A DNA stretch of 58,473 nucleotides, from contig JAQWGK010000008.1 in the NCBI GenBank assembly GCA_029238255.1, positions 1 to 58,473 of the forward strand, written 5' to 3'. The first letter of the stretch is position 1; every line of letters starts with the position of its first letter. Below, one piece after another: positions 8,322-16,411 of the stretch. The DNA comes from Porticoccaceae bacterium (GTDB lineage Bacteria; Pseudomonadota; Gammaproteobacteria; Pseudomonadales; Porticoccaceae). A program made the translations under genes and the position numbers. The notes beneath the pieces were generated by a model that worked only from the letters and a program-made list of their open reading frames with translations, searched no databases and was not told the DNA's origin.

Positions 8322-9788
8322 ATGAAACTGTTTCGAATAATCCTTAGCTTAGTGATCTACAGTTTTTTGCACTCCAGTTTTTCCTTCGCAGAAAAACCCG
8401 GGGATAAGTTTATTGTTGAAAAGTCGCCTATCATCGCCTTTACCAATGCCCGTGTTATTGATGGCACCGGGCGTTCAGCAAAAGATAAGCAAACAGTTCT
8501 TATACGAGATGGCCGTATTATTAGCACGGGCAGAGGCGATACAATAAAAATCCCCAAGGAAGCTAAAATTGTTTCTCTCAAAGGCAAAAGCTTATTGCCC
8601 GGTTGGGTGATGACTCATGAGCATCTTTACTATCTTACAAATTGGCTTGGATACACGGATAAAACCTTTCTGTCAGGTCGTATGCGAACAAATCATCCGA
8701 TAGCCTATCCGAGACTTTATCTCTCCGCTGGTGTTACCAGTGCTCGCACCATGGGCACTCATGCGGCATATATTGATCTTAACGCAAAGGAAATGGTCGA
8801 GTCAGGAATAAATCCTGGGCCCTATCTGGATGTGACTGCACCCTTTATAAACGAGGTGACAGGGCCTGAAGAAGTTAGAGAGCATGTGCGATTTTGGGCT
8901 AGTCGTGGTGCGACCAGTATAAAGACCTATGCGGATGTTAATCGAGCCGAGTTAGCTGCCGCCGTGGATGAAGCACATAAGTTGGGTCTTAGCGTTAATG
9001 GGCACATTTGTGCAGTGACTTACAGGGAAGCGGTGGATCAAGGAATTGATCTTATTGTTCATGGATTCGGCGGTATCATCTCAGGTGATCTCAACCCTAA
9101 TAAAGAATTGGATATCTGTCCTTATTCAAAAAAGGCAAAATCGGAGGGAGTTCATGTCACGGCAACTGACTACTCTGTGATGTCGGCCAGTAACCCTGAG
9201 GTAACAGAGCTCTTTCAACATATTATTGATAACGATGTATTTGTCGAAATAACACCTGCGGTGCTGGACGTGATAGTCAACCCATTACCAAAAGAGGTGT
9301 TGGATTACTTTAATGAAGCGGGCCTCGAGGATTACAAAGACCTTCGTGTTTGGGCAGGTAAAAGAATTAGCGGAGATCGAAAAGAGATTTACAAAGAAAG
9401 AATTCGAAAATCAGCTGAGATGGATACGCTGTTTTGGAGTATGGGCGGTAAACTAACTGTTGGTAGTGATGCAGCTGGCGCAGGTACCGTTGCCGGCTGG
9501 TCAAATCTTCGAGCTATAGAGATGCTTGCCGAAGGCGGCATCCCCTTGCTGGAAGTGATTAAAATTGCCACCCACAACGGGGCAGAAGCGCTGGATCTAT
9601 TGAATGATCGCGGCACGATTGAGGTGGGTAAGCGAGCAGACCTGCTGGTTATTGATGGCGATCCATCTAAGAGCATCTATGATATTCAAAAGATTGAGAC
9701 TGTCTTTAAGAATGGTGTTGGCTACGATCCAACTGCCTTGAAGAAAAGTATCCTTGGTACAGTTGGTAGCTTGGGTCGGCCCAAGTAA
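8322..9788 (+). CDS. Exported metal-dependent amidohydrolase (imidazolonepropionase/prolidase-like)
   Basis: This is an amidohydrolase-superfamily enzyme of 488 residues with an N-terminal signal peptide (about 1-23), so it probably acts in the periplasm. The binuclear metal site is complete: His99 and His101 (THEH), Lys201 as the candidate carboxylated lysine (SIKTY), His228 (NGH), His247 (VHG) and Asp383 (GSD). The C-terminal GKRADLLVIDGDP segment is typical of the family's composite beta-sandwich. The usual Asp before HxH is Thr here. Relatives hydrolyse Xaa-Pro dipeptides, N-acyl amino acids or cyclic amides, and the substrate cannot be chosen from sequence. The ATG at 8322 has AGGAT upstream. 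It is separated by 169 bases from the S12 homologue and followed by a second amidohydrolase. Confidence 0.9.
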   Translation: MKLFRIILSLVIYSFLHSSFSFAEKPGDKFIVEKSPIIAFTNARVIDGTGRSAKDKQTVLIRDGRIISTGRGDTIKIPKEAKIVSLKGKSLLPGWVMTHEHLYYLTNWLGYTDKTFLSGRMRTNHPIAYPRLYLSAGVTSARTMGTHAAYIDLNAKEMVESGINPGPYLDVTAPFINEVTGPEEVREHVRFWASRGATSIKTYADVNRAELAAAVDEAHKLGLSVNGHICAVTYREAVDQGIDLIVHGFGGIISGDLNPNKELDICPYSKKAKSEGVHVTATDYSVMSASNPEVTELFQHIIDNDVFVEITPAVLDVIVNPLPKEVLDYFNEAGLEDYKDLRVWAGKRISGDRKEIYKERIRKSAEMDTLFWSMGGKLTVGSDAAGAGTVAGWSNLRAIEMLAEGGIPLLEVIKIATHNGAEALDLLNDRGTIEVGKRADLLVIDGDPSKSIYDIQKIETVFKNGVGYDPTALKKSILGTVGSLGRPK

Positions 9789-9874
9789 AGGTGCAAGGCA
9801 TGTATGCAGATTTTTACAAAGGCAAGAAATTTATCCTTATAACTATGCTCACAAGAAGAAAGGTAGAATAGAAA

Positions 9875-11134
9875 ATGAAACATCAAAATGCTTTAACTAC
9901 GCAGAATAAATTTATCCGGCTTATCCCGTTTTTGTTAATACTTTGCTTGAGCAACATTGCAGTTGCAAGCAGCTCCGTAGCTATTCTCGCCGGTCACCTG
10001 ATTGACCCTGCTACTGGCAAGATACGTGACAATCAGATCATCCTGATCAATGACGAGACAATTGTTGAGGTGGGAGGAAAGGCCGATATACCCGCGGGTG
10101 CAAAGGTGATTGATCTTTCGGATGCTTGGGTGATGCCTGGGTTAATGAATGCGCATGCTCATCTCGCTCTGGATGTTGCGCATTTCAAAGGAAAATCAAC
10201 AGCTTATAGAGCTTTGTTGGGTGCTTACAATGCCAGTATAGTCCTTAAGGCCGGCTTTACGACGATCAAGGATATAGGCGATTCTGGCAACTATGCAATG
10301 GCTGATGTACGTCGGGGTATTGATAATGGCTGGTTCCCTGGCCCTACTATTTTTGATGCCGGTGATATAATCGCCCCCTACGGTAATGGTGCCCCCCCTG
10401 GAACTTTATCTCCTGAAGCACCACGTTCAAGACCAGGATATATTCAGGCTGATACAGTAGATGAAATTCGTAAGGCGGTTCGGCGTACGGTTTTCTATGG
10501 CGCTAATACTATTAAGATATTGTCAGAAAACCCGACGTATAGTGAAGATGAAATTCGTGCAGCCGTAAACGAGGCGGAACGTCTTGGAGTTCGGGTGAGT
10601 GTCCATGTCGGCGGCAAGGGTGTTACCGATGTTATTTTGGGTGGTGCGCACTCTGTTGAACATGGTTTGTTTATGACGGATAAGCAGCGGTCTCTTATGA
10701 AAAAACATGGTGTATGGTTGGTACCTACTCTTTTTTCACCAGAACATTTAAAGGTTGCCAAGGGCTCTTCAGACAAGAGGGCCGAAAAAGTGGCAGAGAT
10801 TCTGTTTGATACTTTGCAGCGAGCCCATCAAGCTGGCGTTAAATTAGCCTTCGGCCCGGATATTATTGCCGACTTGCCAGATAAAGACCGCGCTGAAACT
10901 GCTTTAGCTACGCTCAGCATTTGGACGGCAGCAGGTATTCCACCATCAGATATCCTAAGAAGTATGATCACTGAGCCTGCTGAACTGTTGGGTATAGAGA
11001 ATGAGAGAGGCGCAATAAAGGCAGGGTTTAAAGCGGATATTATCGCTACCCCGAATAATCCTCTGGAAAATATCGATGCGCTTGGTGGGGTGAGCTTTGT
11101 TATGAAAGAGGGCGCAGTTATCGTGGCTCCGTGA
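9875..11134 (+). CDS. Second exported metal-dependent amidohydrolase
   Basis: The product has 419 residues with a signal peptide (about 1-31, ending near AVAS), so it is probably periplasmic. Metal ligands are all present: His94 and His96 (NAHAH), Lys214 (TIKIL), His244 (SVHVGG), His263 (VEHG) and Asp329 (FGPD). The C-terminal GFKADIIATPNNP is the usual end of the beta-sandwich domain. It is only distantly similar to the amidohydrolase just upstream, so the two probably have different substrates rather than being a recent duplication. The 86-base gap carries an 18-base sequence repeated at 12330. Together with the receptor, the pair suggests stepwise breakdown of an imported amide or peptide. 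Confidence 0.9.
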   Translation: MKHQNALTTQNKFIRLIPFLLILCLSNIAVASSSVAILAGHLIDPATGKIRDNQIILINDETIVEVGGKADIPAGAKVIDLSDAWVMPGLMNAHAHLALDVAHFKGKSTAYRALLGAYNASIVLKAGFTTIKDIGDSGNYAMADVRRGIDNGWFPGPTIFDAGDIIAPYGNGAPPGTLSPEAPRSRPGYIQADTVDEIRKAVRRTVFYGANTIKILSENPTYSEDEIRAAVNEAERLGVRVSVHVGGKGVTDVILGGAHSVEHGLFMTDKQRSLMKKHGVWLVPTLFSPEHLKVAKGSSDKRAEKVAEILFDTLQRAHQAGVKLAFGPDIIADLPDKDRAETALATLSIWTAAGIPPSDILRSMITEPAELLGIENERGAIKAGFKADIIATPNNPLENIDALGGVSFVMKEGAVIVAP

Positions 11135-11195
11135 TTTTAAAGAACACTTGTTGTGGGTGAGTTCATTCTCTAAATGCTCCTGAATCAAATCTGAG

Positions 11196-11217
11196 GCTGG
11201 AGTGAGCTCACTCTAGC
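11196..11217. other. Imperfect 22-base palindrome between convergent genes
   Basis: GAGTGAGCTCACTC is a perfect 14-base palindrome, extended on both sides by GCT and AGC with one mismatch. It lies between the end of the second amidohydrolase and the convergent dockerin-like pseudogene. There is no T-run, so it is not a standard intrinsic terminator. An operator or an RNA-end hairpin are both possible. Confidence 0.35.
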
Positions 11218-11287
11218 AGCTCGTTGTGTTGGCTTTGATGTTGTGCTTACTCTACTTTGGTTCTGGATTTTGACTGATACACTCAGG

Positions 11288-12022
11288 TTATAAAGGCGGC
11301 ATCAATGTTTTAATATGTGCTTCAATCTCTGATGCACTCTTCCTTATAGCATCTATTTCTATAACTCCATTAATCAGCGTATCCCCCTCTAACCCAAGTA
11401 AATATCTAAGTGTTAGTAGTCCGTCGGTAAGAGCATTGACTGTACCATTACCATCAATATCAGCGAGATCCCCCAGACTGTCAATTCGAGATTTAATTTC
11501 TGATGACTCTGTGTAAACTGCATCAGGTGATATTGCTCCTGCTGTAAGACTTTGCCCCTCTAGACCAAACAGAGCTCTTAACAAAAGAAGGCCATCGCTT
11601 AGAGCGTCATATTGATTATTGCCGTCAATATCAATGGTGTAAAGTGGGTTGCTCTCAGTATCTCGGATAGTTAAATTCGATCCTCCATTCTCCAGTTCCG
11701 GCATCCATCGAAATAGGAACAGTTGCCGTCCAATTCCCATCTTGTGCTGTACCAGATTCCAAAACAAAGTTACCCCTAATCCAGGTTTCATAGGCACTGT
11801 TGGGGCGGTATAGCCTGTAACCTGACCCCTCGGTGACACCAACATTGTCAGTGACATGTGCAGTTAAGGTGACCGTTGCATCCCCAGAGCTTGTATCTAC
11901 TGTTGTAGGGCTAAATGAAAATGAGGAAACCAATGGCGATGCTGCTTCCACAGCAAACCCAAGCTAGAAAAGGATGATATAGCGATGGTAATTAAAAATG
12001 AATGAGCTTGAAAATTTCTCAT
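11288..12022 (-). pseudogene. Frameshifted secreted protein with Ig-like and dockerin-type repeats
   Basis: On the minus strand an ATG at 12022 begins a signal-peptide-like sequence (MRNFQAHSFLITIAISSFSS). Near 11957 the frame is lost, and the continuation (AVEAASPL) lies in another frame. An Ig-like beta segment (VTLTAHVTDNVGV...) then runs to about 11690, where a second shift is needed to reach the C-terminal part. That part carries two dockerin-like EF-hand repeats (DIDGNNQYDALSDGL and DIDGNGTVNALTDGL), which normally anchor or fold long secreted proteins with calcium. The remnant is short, so much of the protein is probably deleted. Two independent shifts make sequencing error a weaker explanation than decay. 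Confidence 0.7.
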
Positions 12023-12266
12023 TGTTTAGGCGCAGGTAAAATTATATTCATTTCAGTAAAGCCTGTTGATTGTAGGTTGGTATATTTATTTTTCCTATCT
12101 ATTTTTAAACTAGATCGGAATTCTCATCAGGACAGGGCTCTGGATAGGGTTTAGATTTCTAATAGTGCTCAGAGTAGGCTGATTAAAGCAGTCTTTGGGC
12201 TTTAAAGGTCACTAAGTTTTTAAATTGAATATGCAGGTGGGGTTTTTTGTATGGAGAGGGTTGATA
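12023..12266. other. Intergenic stretch upstream of the dockerin-like pseudogene
   Basis: I see no gene here. The stretch is AT-rich and presumably held the promoter of the pseudogene. The remaining bases up to the tRNA contain the hairpins and the repeat listed separately. Confidence 0.4.
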
Positions 12267-12288
12267 AAAACAGCCTGTAGGCTGTTTT
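12267..12288 (-). terminator. Inverted repeat, likely terminator for the tRNA-Leu transcript
   Basis: AAAACAGCC and GGCTGTTTT form a perfect 9-bp stem around a TGTA loop. Read on the minus strand it is followed by a run of five T, so it could end transcription coming from tRNA-Leu about 190 bases away. A second small hairpin (CCCC TTT GGGG) sits directly beside it at 12291-12301. Confidence 0.5.
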
Positions 12289-12329
12289 GACCCCTTTGGG
12301 GCATCGTCGCGTTGCTTATTGCCAGGGAT

Positions 12330-12364
12330 GGCATGTATGCAGATTTTGCAGGAGCAAAAATCTG
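12330..12364. repeat. Short dispersed repeat with internal hairpin
   Basis: The 18 bases at 12330-12347 (GGCATGTATGCAGATTTT) occur again at 9797-9814 in the gap between the two amidohydrolase genes. Here the repeat runs into a hairpin in which CAGATTTTGC (12340-12349) pairs with GCAAAAATCTG (12354-12364) around AGGA. Two intergenic copies suggest a small dispersed repeat family. Confidence 0.5.
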
Positions 12365-12478
12365 TCCTCGTCCAAACTCTGCCGTAGGCATAGTTTGTGA
12401 ACCTCTTATCGGTTCAAGTCCCGGTTGGAACTTAGAGAGATAGTTGGCTTTTGCAGCCGAATAGGCTTTGGATATCTA

Positions 12479-12565
12479 TGGTGCCCAGGAGAGGACTTGA
12501 ACCTCCACCCCCTTGCGAGGACCAGCACCTGAAGCTGGCGTGTCTACCAATTTCACCACCTGGGC
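12479..12565 (-). tRNA. tRNA-Leu(CAG)
   Basis: Read on the minus strand, the acceptor GCCCAGG pairs with CCTGGGC, followed by discriminator A and an encoded CCA. The anticodon arm is CCAGC-TTCAGGT-GCTGG with anticodon CAG. A long variable arm and the D-loop GGTAGACAC are typical of class II tRNA-Leu. Total length is 87 bases including CCA. Confidence 0.96.
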
Positions 12566-12884
12566 ATATATCTAGATGGGTTTTTACTTTCCTTGACCGA
12601 GACTGTTTCCTCGATCTTTGTGATCAGCTTTTGTGGTCGAATTGCACCAGCTCTCACAGCGGGCGCGAACTATAGTAACCGCTGATGTTTTTGTCAATTA
12701 GAAGACGCAAATTTGATGATTTTGTGATCTGATCTTGTGGTTTATAGCTCTGGTTTTGCCAGTATTGCGCTGTCGCAGGCTATTTTGTGGTGAAGACTCT
12801 GTGGAGCTGAGCTTCAAGGGAATGCAACAGGGATGATCATTGATGGTTGTGACGCAAACATATTAATCTACAAGGAGTTAGACA
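12566..12884. other. Intergenic region between tRNA-Leu and the ComEA-like gene
   Basis: This region of about 320 bases is divergent: it must hold the promoter of tRNA-Leu on the minus strand and that of the ComEA-like gene on the plus strand. I see no gene. AAGGAG lies at 12871-12876, upstream of the ComEA-like ATG. Confidence 0.4.
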
Positions 12885-13217
12885 ATGTTGAAAAAAAGGT
12901 TGAACAAAAGTAAGAAAATTCTCTGGATTGGGGCTGCTCTTATTGCGCTCGGTGGTTCTTCCATTGTTACTGCTGCGCCAGCAGACAAGGGTAGGGCGTT
13001 AGTCTCTGATCAGGCCCAGCAGCAGGTCAATATTAATACTGCATCGGCATCCGAGTTGGCATCTTCTCTTAAGGGGGTGGGTTTGAAAACCGCCCAAGCT
13101 ATAGTGGCCTATAGAGACGCCAATGGAGATTTTCAGAGTCTTGATGGCCTGATGATGGTCAAAGGTGTGGGAAGTAAAACAATCAAGAAAAATATGCAGC
13201 GAATAACGCTCGAATAA
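12885..13217 (+). CDS. ComEA-like helix-hairpin-helix DNA-binding protein
   Basis: This is a 110-residue exported protein with a signal peptide (about 1-31, ending in VTAAP) and a ComEA-type helix-hairpin-helix repeat at about 47-108. The repeat opens with QVNINTASASELASSLKGVG and ends with VKGVGSKTIKKN. Such proteins bind DNA in the periplasm during uptake or competence, although many short family members stand alone without a competence locus, as this one does. The gene is monocistronic: a good ribosome-binding site lies upstream and a terminator directly downstream. Confidence 0.9.
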   Translation: MLKKRLNKSKKILWIGAALIALGGSSIVTAAPADKGRALVSDQAQQQVNINTASASELASSLKGVGLKTAQAIVAYRDANGDFQSLDGLMMVKGVGSKTIKKNMQRITLE

Positions 13218-13240
13218 CAACCTGCTGCTGTTAGATAATC

Positions 13241-13266
13241 CGGTCGCTTAGGCGGCCGTTTTTTTT
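13241..13266 (+). terminator. Rho-independent terminator after the ComEA-like gene
   Basis: CGGTCGC pairs with GCGGCCG (one G-T wobble) around a four-base loop, followed by eight T. It lies 23 bases after the stop codon. Confidence 0.85.
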
Positions 13267-13431
13267 GTCTGTCTATTTTAAAAAGCCCTATTTTATGGGG
13301 CTTATTTAGGACTCGAGTAAGTCATTTACCCCCTATAGAATAGGCTTTGACCTTCTATCTTCGGTTCCTTTTTTGCATGCCATTCTGTAGGATGCGCGCA
13401 TAATTATTATAATTCTGGTGCACAAAAATCT

Positions 13432-15324
13432 ATGCGTTCATTATTTAAATCATTATCCAATCCTTTTGTTCTCGATCTTCGCGCGTTGGCGTTGACGCGA
13501 ATTGGGGTTGGCGCATTGATTTTGATCGATCTTTTGTTGCGCGCGCCCAGTTTTATGGCATTTATGACCGATCAGGGTGTGATGTCCCGCGAGATGTCGA
13601 TGTCAGTAAATTCTGGCTGGCACTGGTCGTTGTATTGGATTAATGCCGAACCCCTATGGGCCATGGCGCTGATGGTTATCGCTGCAGGTTTTGCGATTAT
13701 GCTGATGCTTGGCCTGCGCACACGACTGGCATCGATCGCCAGCTTTATATTCCTTGCATCCCTGCACACTCGCAATCCTTATCTTCAGCAGGGTGGTGAT
13801 AACCTATTGTTGCTCTTGACCTTCTGGGGTTGCTTTCTTCCCTGGGGTGAGCGTGCCTCTATCGATGCCTCTATGGTCCGCGAGCCGCGAGCATCAAACC
13901 GCTACTTCAGTGCGGTAAGTGTGGCGCTGGTATTGCAGGTTATGTCGGTATATTTTTTCTCTGCGCTGCTTAAAACCGGCTTTGAATGGGTACGTGATGG
14001 CACCGGCATTTACTATGCCTTGCACAATGATCAGGTCGCCTTTGGTCTGGCATCTCTATGGCGTGACTGGCATGGGTTTACTGGCGTGCTGACACACTAT
14101 GTCTGGTGGCTAGAGTTGATCGGGCCAATAATAGCCTTAAGCCCACTGTGGTTTGCAGGTTTTCGTACACTGGTCGTGGTTGCACTTATCGCCATGGAAA
14201 TAGGCTTTATGTTCAATCTGCGAATTGGTCTGTTCCCGTTTATCTCCAGTCTGTCCCTTATTGCCATTTTGCCCTCCTCGGTTATGGATTTTTTGTGGCG
14301 CTCGGAAAAGTCGAAAGAGCAGGTTAAGCCTCTTATACAGATGTATTTCGATAAGGAATGCGTCTTCTGCGAGAAAACCTGTTACCTGCTTCGCTACCTG
14401 CTCGGGCTAAATGCAACCATTGCAGCGGCTCAGGATGATAAGCAGATAGGGCCTATTCTAGAGCGTGAAAACAGCTGGGTAGTGGTCGACGAGCAGGGTG
14501 TTCAGCGTTTACGCTGGGAAGCGCTGGTATTTGTTATACAGTCTAATGCCAGATTTGCCTGGATCGCGAAGCAGATGCAAAAAGCCGGTGCTACCGGAGA
14601 TCGCGTCTATAACTGGATCGGCGATCATCGCTATGGTTTCGGAACCCTGACTGCCCGCTGGATGCCCTGGCGTAAAACCTATCCCCGTGTAGGCATAGTT
14701 GGTTCAGTATTTGTCGCTGTTCTGACCGCGCTGCTGTTCTGGCAGAACCTGTCTTCAATTAAGGTCTGGAACCCAGTGCATGGAATAGATACAGGTGTTA
14801 CCCGAGGCTATCGAATTCCCGCGCCAGGATTTTTTGACCCGCTTTATCGCAGTCTCCGCCTCGAGCAGTACTGGAGTATGTTTGCCCCTTATCCGCAAAA
14901 GAACGATGGCTGGTTTATAACCCCCGGTATTTTGAGAAATGGCAAGTTGGTTAATGTGACTGCCGATAAGCTCGAATTACCCACCGCAGAGCGTCCTGAG
15001 AGCAGCGAGCAGTTTAAAAGCTATCGCTGGCGCAAGTATAAAAACTTCCTTTGGTTAAAGCGCAATGCAAAGCATCGCACCCATTATGGTGCCTGGGTTT
15101 GCCGAGACTGGAATAGCAGGCATGAAGGTGCTGAGCGGCTAGAAGCCTTTAATATGTACTTTATTAAAGAGCCTACAAGGCCGCCGGGAATAACACCGCG
15201 GGTAACGACCCATAGATTGTTGCGCTATCACTGCCGAGATGCGAGCTTATTGTCCAAAAGGCCTCTTGAGAATGCAATCAGGTCTCAGGGCGAAAAAAAC
15301 CTCATGAGAACACTGAATATGTGA
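13432..15324 (+). CDS. HTTM-domain membrane protein fused to a DCC thiol-oxidoreductase-like domain
   Basis: The 630-residue product begins with an HTTM (vitamin-K-carboxylase-like, PF05090-related) multi-pass membrane domain over about residues 10-290, including LQQGGDNLLLLLTFW. A DCC/DUF393 domain at about 300-400 follows, marked by YFDKECVFCEKTC with a CxxC pair. A further membrane segment lies near 418-440, with a soluble C-terminal tail. HTTM and DCC proteins are often encoded together, and here they form one polypeptide. The reaction catalysed is unknown for most bacterial members. TATAAT at 13408-13413 lies only about 18 bases before the ATG, and no clear ribosome-binding site is seen, so the mRNA may have a very short leader. 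Confidence 0.85.
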   Translation: MRSLFKSLSNPFVLDLRALALTRIGVGALILIDLLLRAPSFMAFMTDQGVMSREMSMSVNSGWHWSLYWINAEPLWAMALMVIAAGFAIMLMLGLRTRLASIASFIFLASLHTRNPYLQQGGDNLLLLLTFWGCFLPWGERASIDASMVREPRASNRYFSAVSVALVLQVMSVYFFSALLKTGFEWVRDGTGIYYALHNDQVAFGLASLWRDWHGFTGVLTHYVWWLELIGPIIALSPLWFAGFRTLVVVALIAMEIGFMFNLRIGLFPFISSLSLIAILPSSVMDFLWRSEKSKEQVKPLIQMYFDKECVFCEKTCYLLRYLLGLNATIAAAQDDKQIGPILERENSWVVVDEQGVQRLRWEALVFVIQSNARFAWIAKQMQKAGATGDRVYNWIGDHRYGFGTLTARWMPWRKTYPRVGIVGSVFVAVLTALLFWQNLSSIKVWNPVHGIDTGVTRGYRIPAPGFFDPLYRSLRLEQYWSMFAPYPQKNDGWFITPGILRNGKLVNVTADKLELPTAERPESSEQFKSYRWRKYKNFLWLKRNAKHRTHYGAWVCRDWNSRHEGAERLEAFNMYFIKEPTRPPGITPRVTTHRLLRYHCRDASLLSKRPLENAIRSQGEKNLMRTLNM

Positions 15325-15445
15325 TAAATTCGCGCACTGCTGTTTGTTTTTCAGCCATGAAAAACGTCTAGAAATATCGCAGTAACTAATAACTTATTAA
15401 CTTAGCTAATTATGGTGCTATGCGCCAACCAAGGGGCTGTAGATT

Positions 15446-16384
15446 TTGCAGAAAGAGACTCCACTTCTTATTAACGACGACCAGATTGATCTTCTTGAAG
15501 TATTCCGCGCGCTCTGGAGTGGCAAGAAGCTAATTGTTGGCTTATCGTCAGCTTTTGCAGTTCTTTTCGTAACCATAGCTTTGATGATGCCGGATAGGTA
15601 CAAAGCTGCGTCTGTATTAGCTCCAGTCACCCCACAATCCACAGGCTTACCGCGAGCTTTAAGTCGGTTAGGGGGTATAGCTTCTTTTGCTGGGTTGAGT
15701 GTTGGGATTGGGGATGGTAGTGAAGCTCAAATCGCTCAGGAAATTATGGGATCCTGGGGCTTTATAGATAAATTTATTGAAAAAAATAATCTTCAAGTAC
15801 CCTTATATGCAGTCTCAGGTTGGGACAAAGGTAGTAACAGCCTAATCATAAATAGTGATATTTACGATGAGAAAAACCAAAAGTGGTTAATTGAGGGTGC
15901 TGATGGGCAGGTAGGTGCACCCTCAAGTTGGAAGCTGTATAAACGATTTTCCGATATGCTGACGATTATCCCGGATTCGGAAGCCGGTTTGGTTACATTG
16001 AGCGTCGAGCACTATTCTCCCCATATTGCCAAACAGTTGGTTGATCTACTCTTTGAAGAGATCAACAGGCATATGCAGCAGAGAAAATTAAACAAGGTCA
16101 ATAGCAATATTGAATACCTCGAAGCTCAGGTTGAGGGAACTTCAATTTCCTATATGGAAAATGTGTTTTACACCATCATTGAAGAACAGATTAAAAACAA
16201 GATGCTTGCAGAAGCTACCCCTGAACACACATTTGTTGTGGTTAGCCAAAGCATGGTTCCCGAAGAACGGTCAGGGCCCAAGCGTCTTCTTGTAGTTGTA
16301 CTTGGTAGTTTCATTGCAGTTATTTTTTCAATGCTCGTTGTTTTGATAAGGCACTCACTTCGTGCCTCAAAAAGTAACAACTAA
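15446..16384 (+). CDS. wzz: Wzz-type polysaccharide chain-length determinant (first copy)
   Basis: This is a 312-residue inner-membrane protein with two membrane segments (about 30-51 and 283-303) around a periplasmic domain, the layout of Wzz polymerase co-regulators. The N-terminal DQIDLLEVFRALWSGKKLI and the C-terminal PEERSGPKRLLVVVLGSFIA are family hallmarks. It is clearly paralogous to the Wzz at 28483-29442: both share SWxFIxKFI, GWD and IEEQIKNKMLAEA. The start is TTG at 15446 with AAGGGG upstream. The 27-base gap to the SLC13 permease suggests co-transcription. It probably sets chain length for one of the polysaccharides encoded downstream, though no polymerase is adjacent. Confidence 0.88.
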   Translation: MQKETPLLINDDQIDLLEVFRALWSGKKLIVGLSSAFAVLFVTIALMMPDRYKAASVLAPVTPQSTGLPRALSRLGGIASFAGLSVGIGDGSEAQIAQEIMGSWGFIDKFIEKNNLQVPLYAVSGWDKGSNSLIINSDIYDEKNQKWLIEGADGQVGAPSSWKLYKRFSDMLTIIPDSEAGLVTLSVEHYSPHIAKQLVDLLFEEINRHMQQRKLNKVNSNIEYLEAQVEGTSISYMENVFYTIIEEQIKNKMLAEATPEHTFVVVSQSMVPEERSGPKRLLVVVLGSFIAVIFSMLVVLIRHSLRASKSNN

Positions 16385-16411
16385 GTAGAATCGAATAAAA
16401 CCGGTGCCCAA

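Noticed and set aside
12405-12435. T-arm-like GGTTCAAGTCC followed by CGGTTGG
   Set aside because: Flanking bases do not form a full T stem and no acceptor or anticodon arm is found, so it is not called as a tRNA or fragment.
12451-12675. Open frame of 74 codons on the plus strand
   Set aside because: It runs antisense across tRNA-Leu and its 'protein' is the typical translation of a tRNA complement.
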